Shown here: positions 39,993-50,887 of the stretch, in pieces
Layout: the number at the start of each line of letters is the position of its first letter
How positions within the stretch are numbered: position 1 is the first letter of the stretch
From: Cafeteria roenbergensis
Taxonomy: Eukaryota; Sar; Bigyra; Bicosoecida; Cafeteriaceae
NCBI GenBank assembly: GCA_008330645.1
Contig: VLTN01000002.1
Span: forward strand, 744,001 to 808,000
Direction: 5' to 3'
DNA: 64,000 nt
Position numbers and translations under genes: made by a program
Notes under the pieces: model-generated
Databases searched by the model: none
What the model was told of the DNA's origin: nothing
What the model saw: only the letters and a program-made list of their open reading frames with translations

Positions 39993-41832
39993 TCACACGC
40001 CGGCTATGAACACGCGGATGTTGCCAGTCACCCCCTCCCGGCACACCGGGCAGCTGTCCGGCGCGGAGTGCCCGATGCAGTCCGTGCAGAAGCAGAGGTG
40101 GCCGCATGGGACGACGGCGACGGAGGCGGGCTGGTCGTAGCAGATGATGCACTCGCCGAGCCGGTCCGACAGCGTGAGTGCCGGCTTAGGCTGGGGCTTG
40201 GGCTCTTCGAGGAGCCTCAATGCTTCCTCCAGCTCGGTGGCGCGGGCAGTGAGGCGGGCGCACTCGCGCATCGCCGAGTCGCGTTCCGCTTTCGTCGCGT
40301 CGCAGACGGCGACCGTGTGAGTGATTTCGTCCTGCAACGAAGCCTTTTCGACCTTGAGGATCATGATGGCCTCTTCCGCGGGCACCCCGTCGATCAGGGT
40401 GTGCCGGTCGGCGACGGCGGGGGCTGCGGCGGGGGCTGCGGCGGGGGCTGCAGCGGCGGCTGCAGCGGCCGCCGCAGCGGAAACAGCGGCAGCCGAGCTT
40501 GCAGCGTCCAACGCCTTTTGCACGCGGGCGACGCCGCCGCTGTCGCGCTTCAGGCGGAGCAAAGCCGAGCCGCTGATCGGCTCGATCGGCGTGAGGTCTT
40601 GGTGTGGGGACTTCATTCTGTACCCGTCAGAGTGCTGCGTGGCGTGCCAGCAGACGTCGACCCACTCGTCCGTGGAGGCGTCGGCAACCACCCAGCCCGG
40701 GTATCCGTCCATTCCGTCCTGGTCCATCCACGTCCAGGTCGGCCCCCGCACCACCATGGTGCCCTTGGGAAGCACCGATCCCGGCGCGGGCTGCGCCAGG
40801 CGCCGATACACGAGCTCAACCGACACGCCGCTGTCGGGCAGCGTGTAGTTCACGGTGGTCAGGCCCGGAGCAGCAATCGCCCCGCTCAAGGAGGCCTGGA
40901 CCTCGGCGGGCAGGGCCCTGGCGGCGGAGCAGCTTGGGTCCAGCCGCACTGGGACGATGTCCTGGCGCGAGCGGCTGAACCGGTACGTGTTCTCGAACCC
41001 CGTCTGCCACAACACGGTGGCCCACCCGCTCTCGGGGTCCGCCTCCTCCTTGACCCACCCGATCGCATGCATCGCTCCGTCTTGCATGTCCCACTTCCAC
41101 CTGCGGTGCAGCGGCAAGGATTTGCGGGCGAGGGAGCCATGGAGCGAGAAAGGCCGGAGGCGCGAGGCTCGCAGCCGGCCCGACCACGCACGCCTCGCGT
41201 GGAATGCAGGGAGTGGACCGCAGCACGACTCACGTTGGGCCTCGGACGACGACGGTGTTCGCTGGCAGCGGCTTGCTGGCGTCGCCGACATGCAGAATCC
41301 GCATTCGCGCCTGCACCTGCTGACCATTCGCCGCCTTGTAAGCGACCACCTTGGGGAACGTCTGGGAGTGGCAGGACGTGCAGACCCGTTGAGCAGGCCT
41401 TCCCCTCGGCAACGGCGGGCTGAACCACATCCCTGCGCGGCGCAGCGAGGCGAAAGCAGTGCAGGGCCAGAAAAAATTGGAAAGCTCCGCGCTCGGCGAG
41501 GACACGCTCGCGCAGGCTGCGGCCGGCTCGTGACTCACCAGCCAAGCACTCAGCGGAACAGACGTCGCATTTGGACTGCACAGCGGGAGGGCGGGGAGGA
41601 GGGCAGTCGGAAAAGGCAGGGGGAGGCCGAGTCGAACATCGGCTCGGTCCAGGCAAAGCCGCGGCCGAGACACCATCACTCTGAGCGGCGGCTCGCGCTG
41701 TCTCACCCCTGCAAGCGCCCGCGGCAAGGCGCTGAACCTCGGGTCGGCACGCAAGGGCACGCCCGGCTCGATGAAGCAAAAGGACCGCCCCCTGAACGCG
41801 GGAATGGTCGTGTTTGTCGGGGCGCTAGCCAT
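39993..41832 (-). CDS. RING E3 ligase with zinc finger and two MIB/HERC2 domains
   Basis: Four exons, 41707-41832, 41538-41574 (37 nt), 41234-41432 and 39993-41100, join to 489 residues. Near the N-terminus is a cysteine cluster, KCDVCSAECLAG ... VCTSCHSQ, a small zinc finger. Two MIB/HERC2 domains follow: VVVRGPTWKWDMQDGAMHAI with GWVKEEADPESGWATVLWQ, and MVVRGPTWTWMDQDGMDGYP with EWVDVCWHATQHSDGYRM. Then an Ala-rich linker, a coiled coil (RLTARATELEEALRLLEE) and a C-terminal C3HC4 RING (ECIICYDQPASVAVVPCGHL, CFCTDCIGHSAPDSCPVC). MIB/HERC2 domains occur in mind-bomb ubiquitin ligases. A ubiquitin ligase is likely; substrates are unknown. It diverges from the DUF2817 gene by 440 bp. Confidence 0.88.
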
Positions 41833-42271
41833 CACGGGCTGCTCGCACAGCGCGGGCACCGCCTGCGGTCGATTGCAGAGAGGCGCGCAGCTGGATTGCC
41901 GAGCAAAAAGGGAGCCCCTAGGCGGAGGCCAGAGACAGCGTTCCGCAGCGCTCGGCGCGGGCGAGTGCGGCACTGTTGCCCCGAGGTCTTTTCGGGCAGA
42001 GACCTGGCGAGGATCTCCACTCTTGGGCGCCTGAACGACACTTGCGGGCTCGCGGCTGGCCGGCACTCGCCGGCCGCCGCGAAGGACCACATCTCGCAGC
42101 AAATGCTGCTTTGGCGGAGCTGGTGCGGGCGGTACACCCAACGAGGGCCTCCGCGAGCCGCTCGCCCGCGGCGGGCGAGGCCAACCCGTGCCTGGCGCGC
42201 TGTGCAGAGCGCGCGGGAGGACGGCCGCGGCTCGCCCGCAGACACGCACCCGCGCGTCCCTCGGGCCGGCG
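41833..42271. promoter_or_regulatory. Putative bidirectional promoter, RING ligase / DUF2817 gene
   Basis: 439 bp between divergent starts. Open frames across it are low-complexity. No core promoter motif recognised. Confidence 0.35.
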
Positions 42272-43903
42272 ATGGAGTGCTGCATCGACGAGTACTTCTC
42301 CCCGAGCTACCGCGTTGCCCGGGGGCGGTTTTTGGACGCAGCCGCCGCAGCGGGGTTTGAGCTGGAATCGCTGTGCTTGCCCGAAAAAATGTGAGTCCCT
42401 GCCGCGTCCACGACGCCGCCCGCCGGGGGCGGGGACAGCTCGGGCAGCCAGCCTGGCGCGGCGCGCAGCTTCCCCTTCAATGGCCGAGGGTGTCCCGCGC
42501 CAGAGCCTCTGCAGGGACAGCTGCACGAGGCGGAGAAGCGTCGGGGCCGCAGGGCGGCCCGCGCGGCCCAGCGTCGCTGGCTGCGCTGGCCTTGCCTGGA
42601 CGCGTTCCCGCGTTGCGTTTACGCCACTGCATCGACGCTGCGCGCGTGTTGCGACCGCAGGGGCCCCGACGGCGAGCCTCTGTTCATCGACATTGCGTTT
42701 TCTCGCGGGTCGGCGCTCCGGCCCGGCGAGAGTCCGGACGCGCTGTTCCTGCATTCCTCGGGGACGCATGGCGTGGAGGGCTACATCGGCTCGGCGATTC
42801 AGCTCAGTTTGCTCGCGCAGGCCGCCTCGGGGTCCCGCCCCGAGCTTTGCCCGCCCGCGAGGGGGATGACCGTGTTCATTCACGCGGTCAACCCGTTCGG
42901 CTTCGCGTGGAACCGCCGCTTCACTGCCAGCAACTGCGACCTCAACCGGAACTGGCTGGTCCCTGCCAGGTTCGTGGAGCTGGCCAAGCAGGGCGTCCCG
43001 GCCCTCTTCGAGCGGTTTCGCGGCCTGATCGCGCCGGACTACGTGCCCGACCCGGATTCGTGGTCCGAGTGGCTTTACGTCCGCGCCAGCGCCGGGATCG
43101 CCATCGCGCAGTGCGGGCTGGACGCCCTCAAGGAGGCGGTGGCGGCGGGGCACCACAGCGACCCCGAGGCTATGTACTTTGGCGGCGCGGAGCTGTGCGA
43201 GGAGCCGCGCCTCATCGTCGCCGCCCTGCGCCGCATCGGGGCGCTGCAGGAGGTCGCGGCGGACGCCCCCGGGGAACCAGCCGAGGGCGAGGCCGTGTGG
43301 CAGCCGTGGGGCGCGTCCGACGCCGGCGGCCTGTTTGAGGGCGTGCGTGGCCCGGCCCGCCTCGTCAGCGTCGACGTCCACTCGGGCCTCGGGGAGGCCG
43401 GCCAGTCGTCCCTCCTCCTCAGCGGAACAGAGGGCGGGGAGGAGGCGGCGACGATTCGCCGCGCTCTCGGCCTGGCTGCCCACGACGCGGCGGCCGGACC
43501 CAAGTCCGCATGCGTGCAGGACGCATCGGCTCTCGGATCGGCGGGGGTCGCGTACACCACCCGCGGTGGCTTCTCCGAGGCGCTGGCATCCGTGCCCGGC
43601 CCCGCCGGCCTGCCCGTGGGCGCGGAGCCCTCTCCCGCCGCCTACTCAGGCGTCCGCCCCGCTGACCGGGTGTGCATCGCGCAGGAGTTCGGCACCGTTC
43701 CGACCACGGACGTGTTCTTCGCCCTGCGCGCCGAGAACGCGCTCTACCAGAGCGATGAAACCGCTCCGCCATCGCACCCCCTCCGGCAGCAGCTCCGGGC
43801 GGCGTTCTTCCCCGATGACGCCGCGTGGCGCCGCGAGTGCTTGGCGCAGGGCGTGACGGTGGCTGTGGGTCTGGCCGCTCATGCCTTCGCCGGGCGCGAC
43901 TGA
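42272..43903 (+). CDS. DUF2817 (M14-peptidase-like) protein
   Basis: Two exons, 42272-42390 and 42661-43903 (phase 2 junction), give 453 residues. The start MECCIDEYFSPSYRVARGRF is followed by IDIAFSRGS and HSSGTHGVEGYIGSAIQLSL, then HAVNPFGFAWNRRFTASNCD and LNRNWL. These are the DUF2817 hallmarks: an HGVEG-type metal-binding start and a NPFGF-(x)-R-N-NVDLNRN block that mirrors the Zn carboxypeptidase (M14) active site. SVDVHSGLGEAG and EFGTVPTTDVFFAL complete it. A zinc-dependent hydrolase, perhaps acting on peptides or amides, is expected, but members are poorly characterised. No signal peptide is seen, so it is probably cytosolic. Family call is confident; substrate is unknown. Confidence 0.88.
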
Positions 43904-44196
43904 GGTGACGCGGCGTGCTGCCGCGTATCGGCGTGTCGGCGTGGTGCCGCATGTCGGCGTGTCAGCGTGGTGCCGCGAATCGGCGTGTCGGCGTGTCGGC
44001 GTGTCGGCGTGCTGCCGCGTAGCCCCCACCCCGACCGCAGGGGGGCGCCTCCTCGGAGAGCGTCGTGATGCAAGCGCGCAGGCCAGCGTGAATGGTGCGT
44101 AGGCCGCCAGCGTGTGAGCGCGTGAGTCGCGTTCGCAAGGCAGGAACAACACGCGGCACGAGCACCATTGATCTGTCTTGCGCCAGCGGCCGGCAC
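43904..44196. repeat. Degenerate GTGTCGGC-type tandem repeat in intergenic DNA
   Basis: From about 43915 to 44025 the plus strand consists of variants of gtgccgcgtatcggcgtgtc and gtcggcgtgtcggcgtgt. It lies between two convergent genes (DUF2817 stop and carrier stop). No gene or RNA is supported; it is a short imperfect minisatellite. Confidence 0.75.
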
Positions 44197-45309
44197 TCAG
44201 GCGGCAGAGGGCTTCGCTCCGCCCGCGGCCAGCCTGTGCAGCGCGATCGCCACGAGCAGACGGGAGCTGCCGAGCAGTCGCTCGTAGGCAGCGAACATCA
44301 CGGCGGCGTTGAGAACCGTCTGGAGAAGCTTGGGCCCCATGCCGCGGAACAGCGCTGGGGCGCCGCCCTCGGCCACCAGGGCGCTCAGAGCCTCCCACGC
44401 GCCGGCAGGGCGGCGCGGGCGCGGGTCCGCTGGCGTCTGAGCGTCGGCCACTGCCTCTGCTGAAGCAGCCGCAGCCGATGCCGCGTCGCGCTTCGCGTCC
44501 GGGGAACCCGCCGAAACCGGCGCAGCGGCTGCACGGTCGACACCGGCCTGCATTCTCGTCTGAACAACCTGCAACGGGAACGTGACCACCGTCGCGACGG
44601 CCTTGGCAAGGGCCCCGGCGGCAAAGCCCTCCACCGCGGACAGCCCTCGGCCGGACTTGCCGGTCAGCGCAGCCCGCAGGCGCTCGTACGCCAGGAACTG
44701 AATGGCCGGGTTGGCGCAGAGCACGAGGGACACAGGCAGCGAGCGGAACAGGCCTCCCACGCCCTCGTCCGCCACGACGGAGGCCATTGCGGACAGCAGC
44801 GTGGGCTCCTCGGGCGGGTCCTTGGCCTCGCCCGCGGCCCCGCCAGCGCCGTGCGACGCCTTCCACAGCTGAACGCGCTTCGCCGCGGTCCACAGCGGCG
44901 AGGTCACGGTGGCGTTGACCGCGCCCGCAGCGTAGGCCACAGCCAGCGTCTCCAGGGCTGACGGCGACCGAGGCTTGCCGCCGCCAGAGTTCCGAAAGCG
45001 CTCCGCCGCGCCCTTGAAGCTCTCGTACGTGAAGAAGTAAATTGCCTGCGACACGGCGAGCGTGCCCATGGTTGCACCTATGCCGCGGTAGAGGCCCTGC
45101 AGCGCCCCAGACACGCCTTGCTCCTCCACAAGCTTGGCGACCATATCCAGGGGAGACGAGGGGCTGCTCTCGTCGTCTGCGGCCCGCGTCTGCATGGCGG
45201 ATCGAATGGTGTCGAGCGGGTAAAGCAGCAGCATTGCCATGCACGATCCGGACATTCCGGCGAGCGCATGGGCAAGAGCCTCCTCCGCTCCGCCGCCGGC
45301 TGCAGACAT
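44197..45309 (-). CDS. Mitochondrial carrier family protein (peroxisomal PMP34-like)
   Basis: A single exon encodes 370 residues from the ATG at 45309. The frame is open further upstream, but that part is Arg/Thr-rich and unlike a carrier. Three tandem carrier repeats are visible: LAHALAGMSGSCMAMLLLYP with LDTIRSAMQTR; YAAGAVNATVTSPLWTAAKR with GLFRSLP; and FAAGALAKAVATVVTFPLQV with VQTRMQ and ALFRGMGPKLLQTVL. The PLDT-x-R and PLQ-x-x-QTRM motifs and GAx-KAVAT resemble SLC25A17/PMP34 and plant PXN, which carry CoA, NAD and adenine nucleotides across the peroxisome membrane. Repeat 2 has PLW instead of P-x-D/E, as in that subfamily. An Ala-rich loop interrupts repeat 3. Substrate is inferred from similarity only. 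Confidence 0.87.
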   Translation of the reverse strand: MSAAGGGAEEALAHALAGMSGSCMAMLLLYPLDTIRSAMQTRAADDESSPSSPLDMVAKLVEEQGVSGALQGLYRGIGATMGTLAVSQAIYFFTYESFKGAAERFRNSGGGKPRSPSALETLAVAYAAGAVNATVTSPLWTAAKRVQLWKASHGAGGAAGEAKDPPEEPTLLSAMASVVADEGVGGLFRSLPVSLVLCANPAIQFLAYERLRAALTGKSGRGLSAVEGFAAGALAKAVATVVTFPLQVVQTRMQAGVDRAAAAPVSAGSPDAKRDAASAAAASAEAVADAQTPADPRPRRPAGAWEALSALVAEGGAPALFRGMGPKLLQTVLNAAVMFAAYERLLGSSRLLVAIALHRLAAGGAKPSAA

Positions 45310-45572
45310 TCGGCTCGCCCCTCGCTCGGCGGGAGTGCGGATCCGCGAGGCGCGGACGCCAGAGGGAGCAGCGGCAAGCGGTGCGCGAGCGGCCGCGTTT
45401 TGCTCTGCCCCGCGACGGGTTGGCGACTGCCCGGAGCCATTCGTGTGTGTGCGCGCGCTGCCAATAAGAACGCGCCCGATCGCAAAGAGAAACGCGCGCA
45501 TTCGGAGCTGTCACATTGCACAGTGAGCCACCCAGCCACTCAGCAGGGCGCCGCGGCGGCGGTTGTCGCCTC
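45310..45572. other. Intergenic between carrier and IML1
   Basis: 263 bp between two minus-strand genes (promoter of the carrier, 3' end of IML1). No feature identified. Confidence 0.4.
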
Positions 45573-48515
45573 CTAGATGGAGGCGAGACACGACTCCAAG
45601 ATGCCGTCCACCGTCTCGACTGCAACCGACAGGCCAGCCGCAAAGTCCACCATCTGCAGCGCACGCTGGCCAGCCGGTGGCAGGCCGGCGGACTCCCCGT
45701 GCCCCCAGAGGCTGCGCGCCTTGCACGGGGCCACCACCGCGCCGCTGGCGTCTGCGCGCAGCAGCAGCTCCCCTGCGGAGAGCGAGGCCTCCTGGAACGC
45801 AGATTGCTTGGACGGCTGGCCGCCCTTGCCAGGAGCAGCACCGCTGGCTGCGCCGCTGGCTGCACCGCTGGCTGCACCGCTGGCTGCACCGCTGGCTGCG
45901 CCGCTGGCTGCAGCACTGGCTGCAGCACTGGCTGCGGCACTGGCTGCAGCACTGGCTGCGGCACTGGCTGCAGCACTGGCTGCGGCAGTGGCAGCGCCGC
46001 TGCCAGACTCGGCAACCAACGACGCGCGGAAGCCCCGCGCGTCGAGGCACGGGACCGCGCTGCGGCCGGCCGCCGAGCCCCCCGGCACCACCAGCGTCGC
46101 CGCTCGGCCCACGGCCGCCGAGTCCAGGCGGGGGGGAAAGAGTGGCGCCGCCGCCTGCAGGTATTGCCGCGACCACCCGCCCCCGCAGCTGGACAGGATG
46201 CTCGGGTGCCGCGAGAGCGCGTGCGACGCCTCCGCGGCCGCCGCCGCCTCGGCGCGAAGCTGGAGCTCAGCTGCAGCGCGCGACGACCCCGCACAAGCGC
46301 CCCTCATCGGCGCTGCGAGAGCGGCATCGCCCGTCTCTGCCGCCGCCGCCGCCGCCGCCCCCTCGGCGGGAGCCGGGGTCGCGCCAGCCGCAGCTGCCGC
46401 CCCCCTGGCTGTCCCGGCCAGCTCCGATACTCCCGCAAGCTCGGCCAGCTTGCCCGCTAGGGGACGGGTCCCGGGCAGGATGACGTCGCCGGCCATTCCG
46501 AAGCGCGACGTCGCCGCGTCCTCGAGCAGCCGCAGCGCCGGGCCGGCTCTGCCCGTGGCGGTGTCCAGCCACCACCGCGGGCTCAGGCACGCGCCGGAGA
46601 GCGGGAGCCGCACCGCCGATGCAAAGGGCGGCAGGGTCGTTGCGTCGCCGGCCCGGGCAGCAACCGCGCCGAGGGCGTGGTGGAGGCGGCTAGCGCCCGC
46701 CAGAAGGCGCGCGACGGACAGAAGAGCGTGCCTGCGGCGAAGGGCGTCCCCAGGGAGGGGGTCAAGCGCTGGGGGCCGCGGCGCTGCCGAGGGCCACCCC
46801 GGCGCGTGGCCCGGCGGGGCGGCCGTTCCCGGCCCCGCGGAGGGCCTGAGCATCGCGATGCGATCGCACTCCACCGCCACCGGCAGAGCTGGCATGCGAG
46901 CCAGGGCGAGCAGGCGGACCGTGGCGAAGCCCTCCCTTGTGGCCCGCCGGTCCAGGGCGGCTGCCAAGTCACGCACGCTGTCCGCCCACGCCGTGACCCA
47001 TCGGAGGCTCAGCACGAAGGCGATGCGACCGTCCATCACGTGCGGCACCGTGACCTGCGCCCAGCCGTCCCGGTGCAGCGGGGCCTCCACCCGCACCCGC
47101 ACGTCGCTGCCGCTCGGGTGGGGCAGCGGCGCAACGGACGTGGCCGCGCGGGAGGAGCGGAGCGACTTTGCGGCGAGCCCGGCCACAGCCTTGGCCAGCT
47201 GGTCCAGCGACGACCGGGGCGACAGGCCGGGCTCTGCCGCTCCGGCAGGCGCGGCCGCGGTCGCACAGCTCTCGACAGAGAAGCCGGTGGGGCCGCTCGC
47301 CACCGCCTGGAGAGCAGAGGCCGCCTGGGGAACCGACGCCGACGCCCAGCCCCACGCCCCGTCGAAGCCGCTCCGGCTCGCGTCCGGAGTCTGCTCGTCC
47401 TGCGCGCTCGAGGACACCATGGTGACCCGCAGGAGATCGGCTCTGTCCATGAGGGCGTCGCTCACGGGGCGGAGAGCCTTGGCCATTCGGTTGGCCTCGG
47501 CGCGGACGCGCTGGCGGATGGAGCTGGTGGTGGCCGCAGCCGCCGCGCCGGCGCCCGAGGCTGCGCCGGCGGAGCCCGCTGGCGCGGCACCGCCATCCGC
47601 CGGCCCGACGGCGGCGGCAGGGCGCCCCGCGGTGGAGGCCGCCGACGCAGAGCTGTCCCTCTCCGTCTCACTGCGTGGAGGCCCGGTGAGCACCCCGAGC
47701 TGTGCCGATGCCACTGTGGCGGCACGGCGCATGAGGGAAGCCGCTGTGGACCGCGCACCAGCCGCGGGCGCCGGGGCGGGCTCGCCGGAACCAGAACCCG
47801 CCGGCGGGAGGCCCGCCGGCGACGACGAGCCGTCGTGCAGCGCCGCAAGCTGCTGCTCGTAGGCGGCGGCCGACCAGCAGGGCGACTCGCGCGCCAGGCT
47901 GGGCACCGGGAAGCCGCGCCGGCCCCACCACGAGATGCCGACGTCCAGCGGCACCCACACCGGCGGCACGGTGGCCTGAGCTGGCGCCTGCTGCAGCCCC
48001 GGCCCCGAGGCGTCAGCCGTGGACCCCTCCGCACCAGGGGCAGCCGCCGCGGGGTCCGAGTGGGCCGAGCCTTGGGAGCGCTCCCTGCCCTGCATGGACA
48101 TGGACGAGCGAGCTGGGCCGTGCGATGGCGGGCGTGTGGCGTCCGAGCCGCGGCGAGAGTGGCCGGCGCTGGCAGCGCCGTCGGTCGACGGCGCTGCTGC
48201 TCCGCCGCGCTGCGCTGGGAGCATGCCAGCCCCGGCGATAGTCGCGAAGCGCCGGAGGCTGCCAGCGGGCCCTGGCGAGCCGGGGCGGGAGTCCGCCGGG
48301 ACGGCATCGCCTGCCGGCCGGAGGAGATCGCCAGCCTTGCGCCGCCGCGCCACGCCGCCCGCTCCGGCCGAGGGCTGCGCACGGGGCGGAGCAGAGGCGT
48401 CATACTTGCTGCCGTCCGACGCTGCCCGCGCGAGGTGCCTGTCTCCGCCGGCTCCGGCTCCCCCGCTGACGCTGGGCGGCGCGTCCACGCCGGGCGGGCA
48501 GGCGACGGTCGTTGC

Positions 48516-48549
<34 letters not shown>

Positions 48550-50850
48550 GTTTTGGCGGCCGTGCCTGCTGCCCCCGTGCCGCCAGAGCCGACGCTGGTG
48601 CTGGCGCTGTCCCCGGAAGTGTCAGGCCTCGCCAGAGGCGCAGAGGAGCTCCGACCCATCGGTGCGCTGCTGCCACCGTTGGCTGCGCGGCGCCACGCTG
48701 CTGCCTCAGCATGTTCGCCATCCGCAAACGACGACGGCGGCGACGACAACGGCGACCCGGACGGCAGCGTCGCGCCCTGCCGGCCGGCAGTGAGGGGGAT
48801 CGGGGTTCCCCGAGCCGAGCCGGCTGGCGCCCCGGCAGAGGTGCGGCGCAAGTGCGACGGAGGCTCGTCGATGGACCCGAGCGCGGCGCCACAGGAGGAG
48901 GAGCTCGAGTGCGAGGCGGAGGACACCTGGTGGGAGAGCTCGCCGGCCCCAGTCGGCCCGCCGAATGCCTCGGGAGGGTGCATCGCCGAGGCTGCGGGGC
49001 GCTCCCCGCCCTGGCCAGCAGGGGGCACAGCGGCGTCACCCTGGGGGTCCCTGGCGCTGCTGCCCGAGCTCGACTCGGCGGAGGACAGCGCCCGCCGATT
49101 GGCAGCAGCGCTCGAGGACGCGCCGATCACGTTGAGGCTGGCCGTGGACCCGTGGGCGGGTCGCACGCGCTGGACAAAGCCGCGGGCCGCCGCGCTGTGC
49201 GGCCGCTCGACCTCGGCCGTCAGGTCAAACCCGCGCTGCAAGGCGTGCTCCCCGCCAGCGCCGAGTAGCGCGGACGAGACGTCGTCCACGAGGCTGCCGA
49301 GGCTCCCGCTTCTGCCACTTGAGGACTGCCCGCTGCCTCTGGTCCGCCTGCGGAACGGCCGGGCCGCGCTGCCGAGGGGCAAGGCGAAGGTATGGCCGCC
49401 CTCCGACCGCGGGTCCCCGCGCTGCGGGAGTAGAGCCAGGAAGAGGCTGTTGGAGTCCACGCTCTCGCCAAGGCCCTCGTCGTTTCCCGAAACAAGGCGG
49501 TCGAGCAAGTTCCAGCTCACGCCAGGCGTGGCCAACATCTCGCTTCCGAGGGCGCCAGCGCCCGCCCCGCCCGCGACGCCTCCAGCCCCGGCAGCGCCCC
49601 CACCGACGCCCGGGGCCGCGTCCCGCCACCCGAAGCGGCGCAGGCCAGGCAGCCTCAGATCGCAGCCCGCCTCGGCAAGCGTGAACCAGAACGAGCCCGC
49701 AACGGCGGGTCGCGGGCGCCCAGCTGGCCCCGAGCCAAGCGAGTCGCCTCCCACAGCTGTCGACCCCGGCGGCGTAGCAGCCAGCCTGGCGACAGAGTTG
49801 GCCGTGTGGCTGTCGGGCTGCTCCAGCGGACCGTCGAGCGAAGCCGCAGCAGCTGCTGCAGCGGCAGCTGCCGCAGCCGCGGCTGCAGCCGCCGCCGCCG
49901 CTCGGGCCGCCCCGCTCGAGTCGCGCGAGTGGCGGGAGCCCTGAGTTGGCCGAACCACCGACACGGTCGAGCCAATGCGGCCGGTGACTGAGAGCGGCAC
50001 GAGCGCGCGCAGCGCCGGGGAGCCGTCAGCCGCCCCGCCTGCCACGCCGCTCCGCGATGGCACAAGGGCCCGCCCCTCCGTTTTGACGTCGAGCGGCAGC
50101 CCCGCGTCCAAGCCACTCCTCGCTCCCGGGCCTCCTGGCGGGGCTTGGTGGTGAAGCGCAGTCGCTCCCGACGACGGAGCAGCGAGGGAGGTGGACCTGA
50201 GGGAGGCCGAGCTTGCGCCGCGCGTGTGGCTGTTGCGGGGGGTCCTGCCGCCCTGGAGCTGACTGGCGCCGCCGCTTCCGGCGCCGACCACAAGGGCGTC
50301 CGACCCAGGCTGCCTGGCAGAGGCAGCAAGCGCAGCTAGCGCCAGGCCGTCGTGCGCCTCGGAGCGGAACAACACGTACTGGCGCACGTTCATCTTGCGC
50401 TCCGTCGGCTCGTACTCCAGGCAGTGGACGACGGACTCTGCGGTCATCCAAACGCGAAGCACGCTGGCAGAACCGCGGGCTGCGCCGGCGGGTTCAGCTT
50501 GGCGCCCAGGCGCAGGAAGCCCGAGGCGGCTGGCGAGCGTGGCCAAGGTGGCGGACGTGGGCACGGACGCGAGAGTCAGGCTCGCCGCCCCGGTGGAAGC
50601 GCGAGGCGTGACGGGGGTCAGCGTGCCGGACGGGACTTTGTCCATGTGCCCTGCCGACACGGTCTCCAGCCTGAAGGGCACCACCTTCGCTGCGCGGGCC
50701 GGCAGCGCACGGCCCGCTTGCTCTGCAGGCCTGGCGACTCTCACCGCCGACCCGGGGCCTGCCAGTGTGGCAGCGAAAGTCTCCATCTCTCGCTGGGAGG
50801 CAGAGGAGGAGGCGCCAGGCACGAACACGCGGTCATCGTCGCCCTCGTCG

Positions 50851-50887
<37 letters not shown>

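Noticed and set aside
46677-49268. Long plus-strand open frames antisense to IML1 (including one of over 800 codons)
   Set aside because: They lie entirely inside the conserved minus-strand IML1 frame, have Arg/Ala/Pro-rich composition without motifs, and are expected in very GC-rich DNA.
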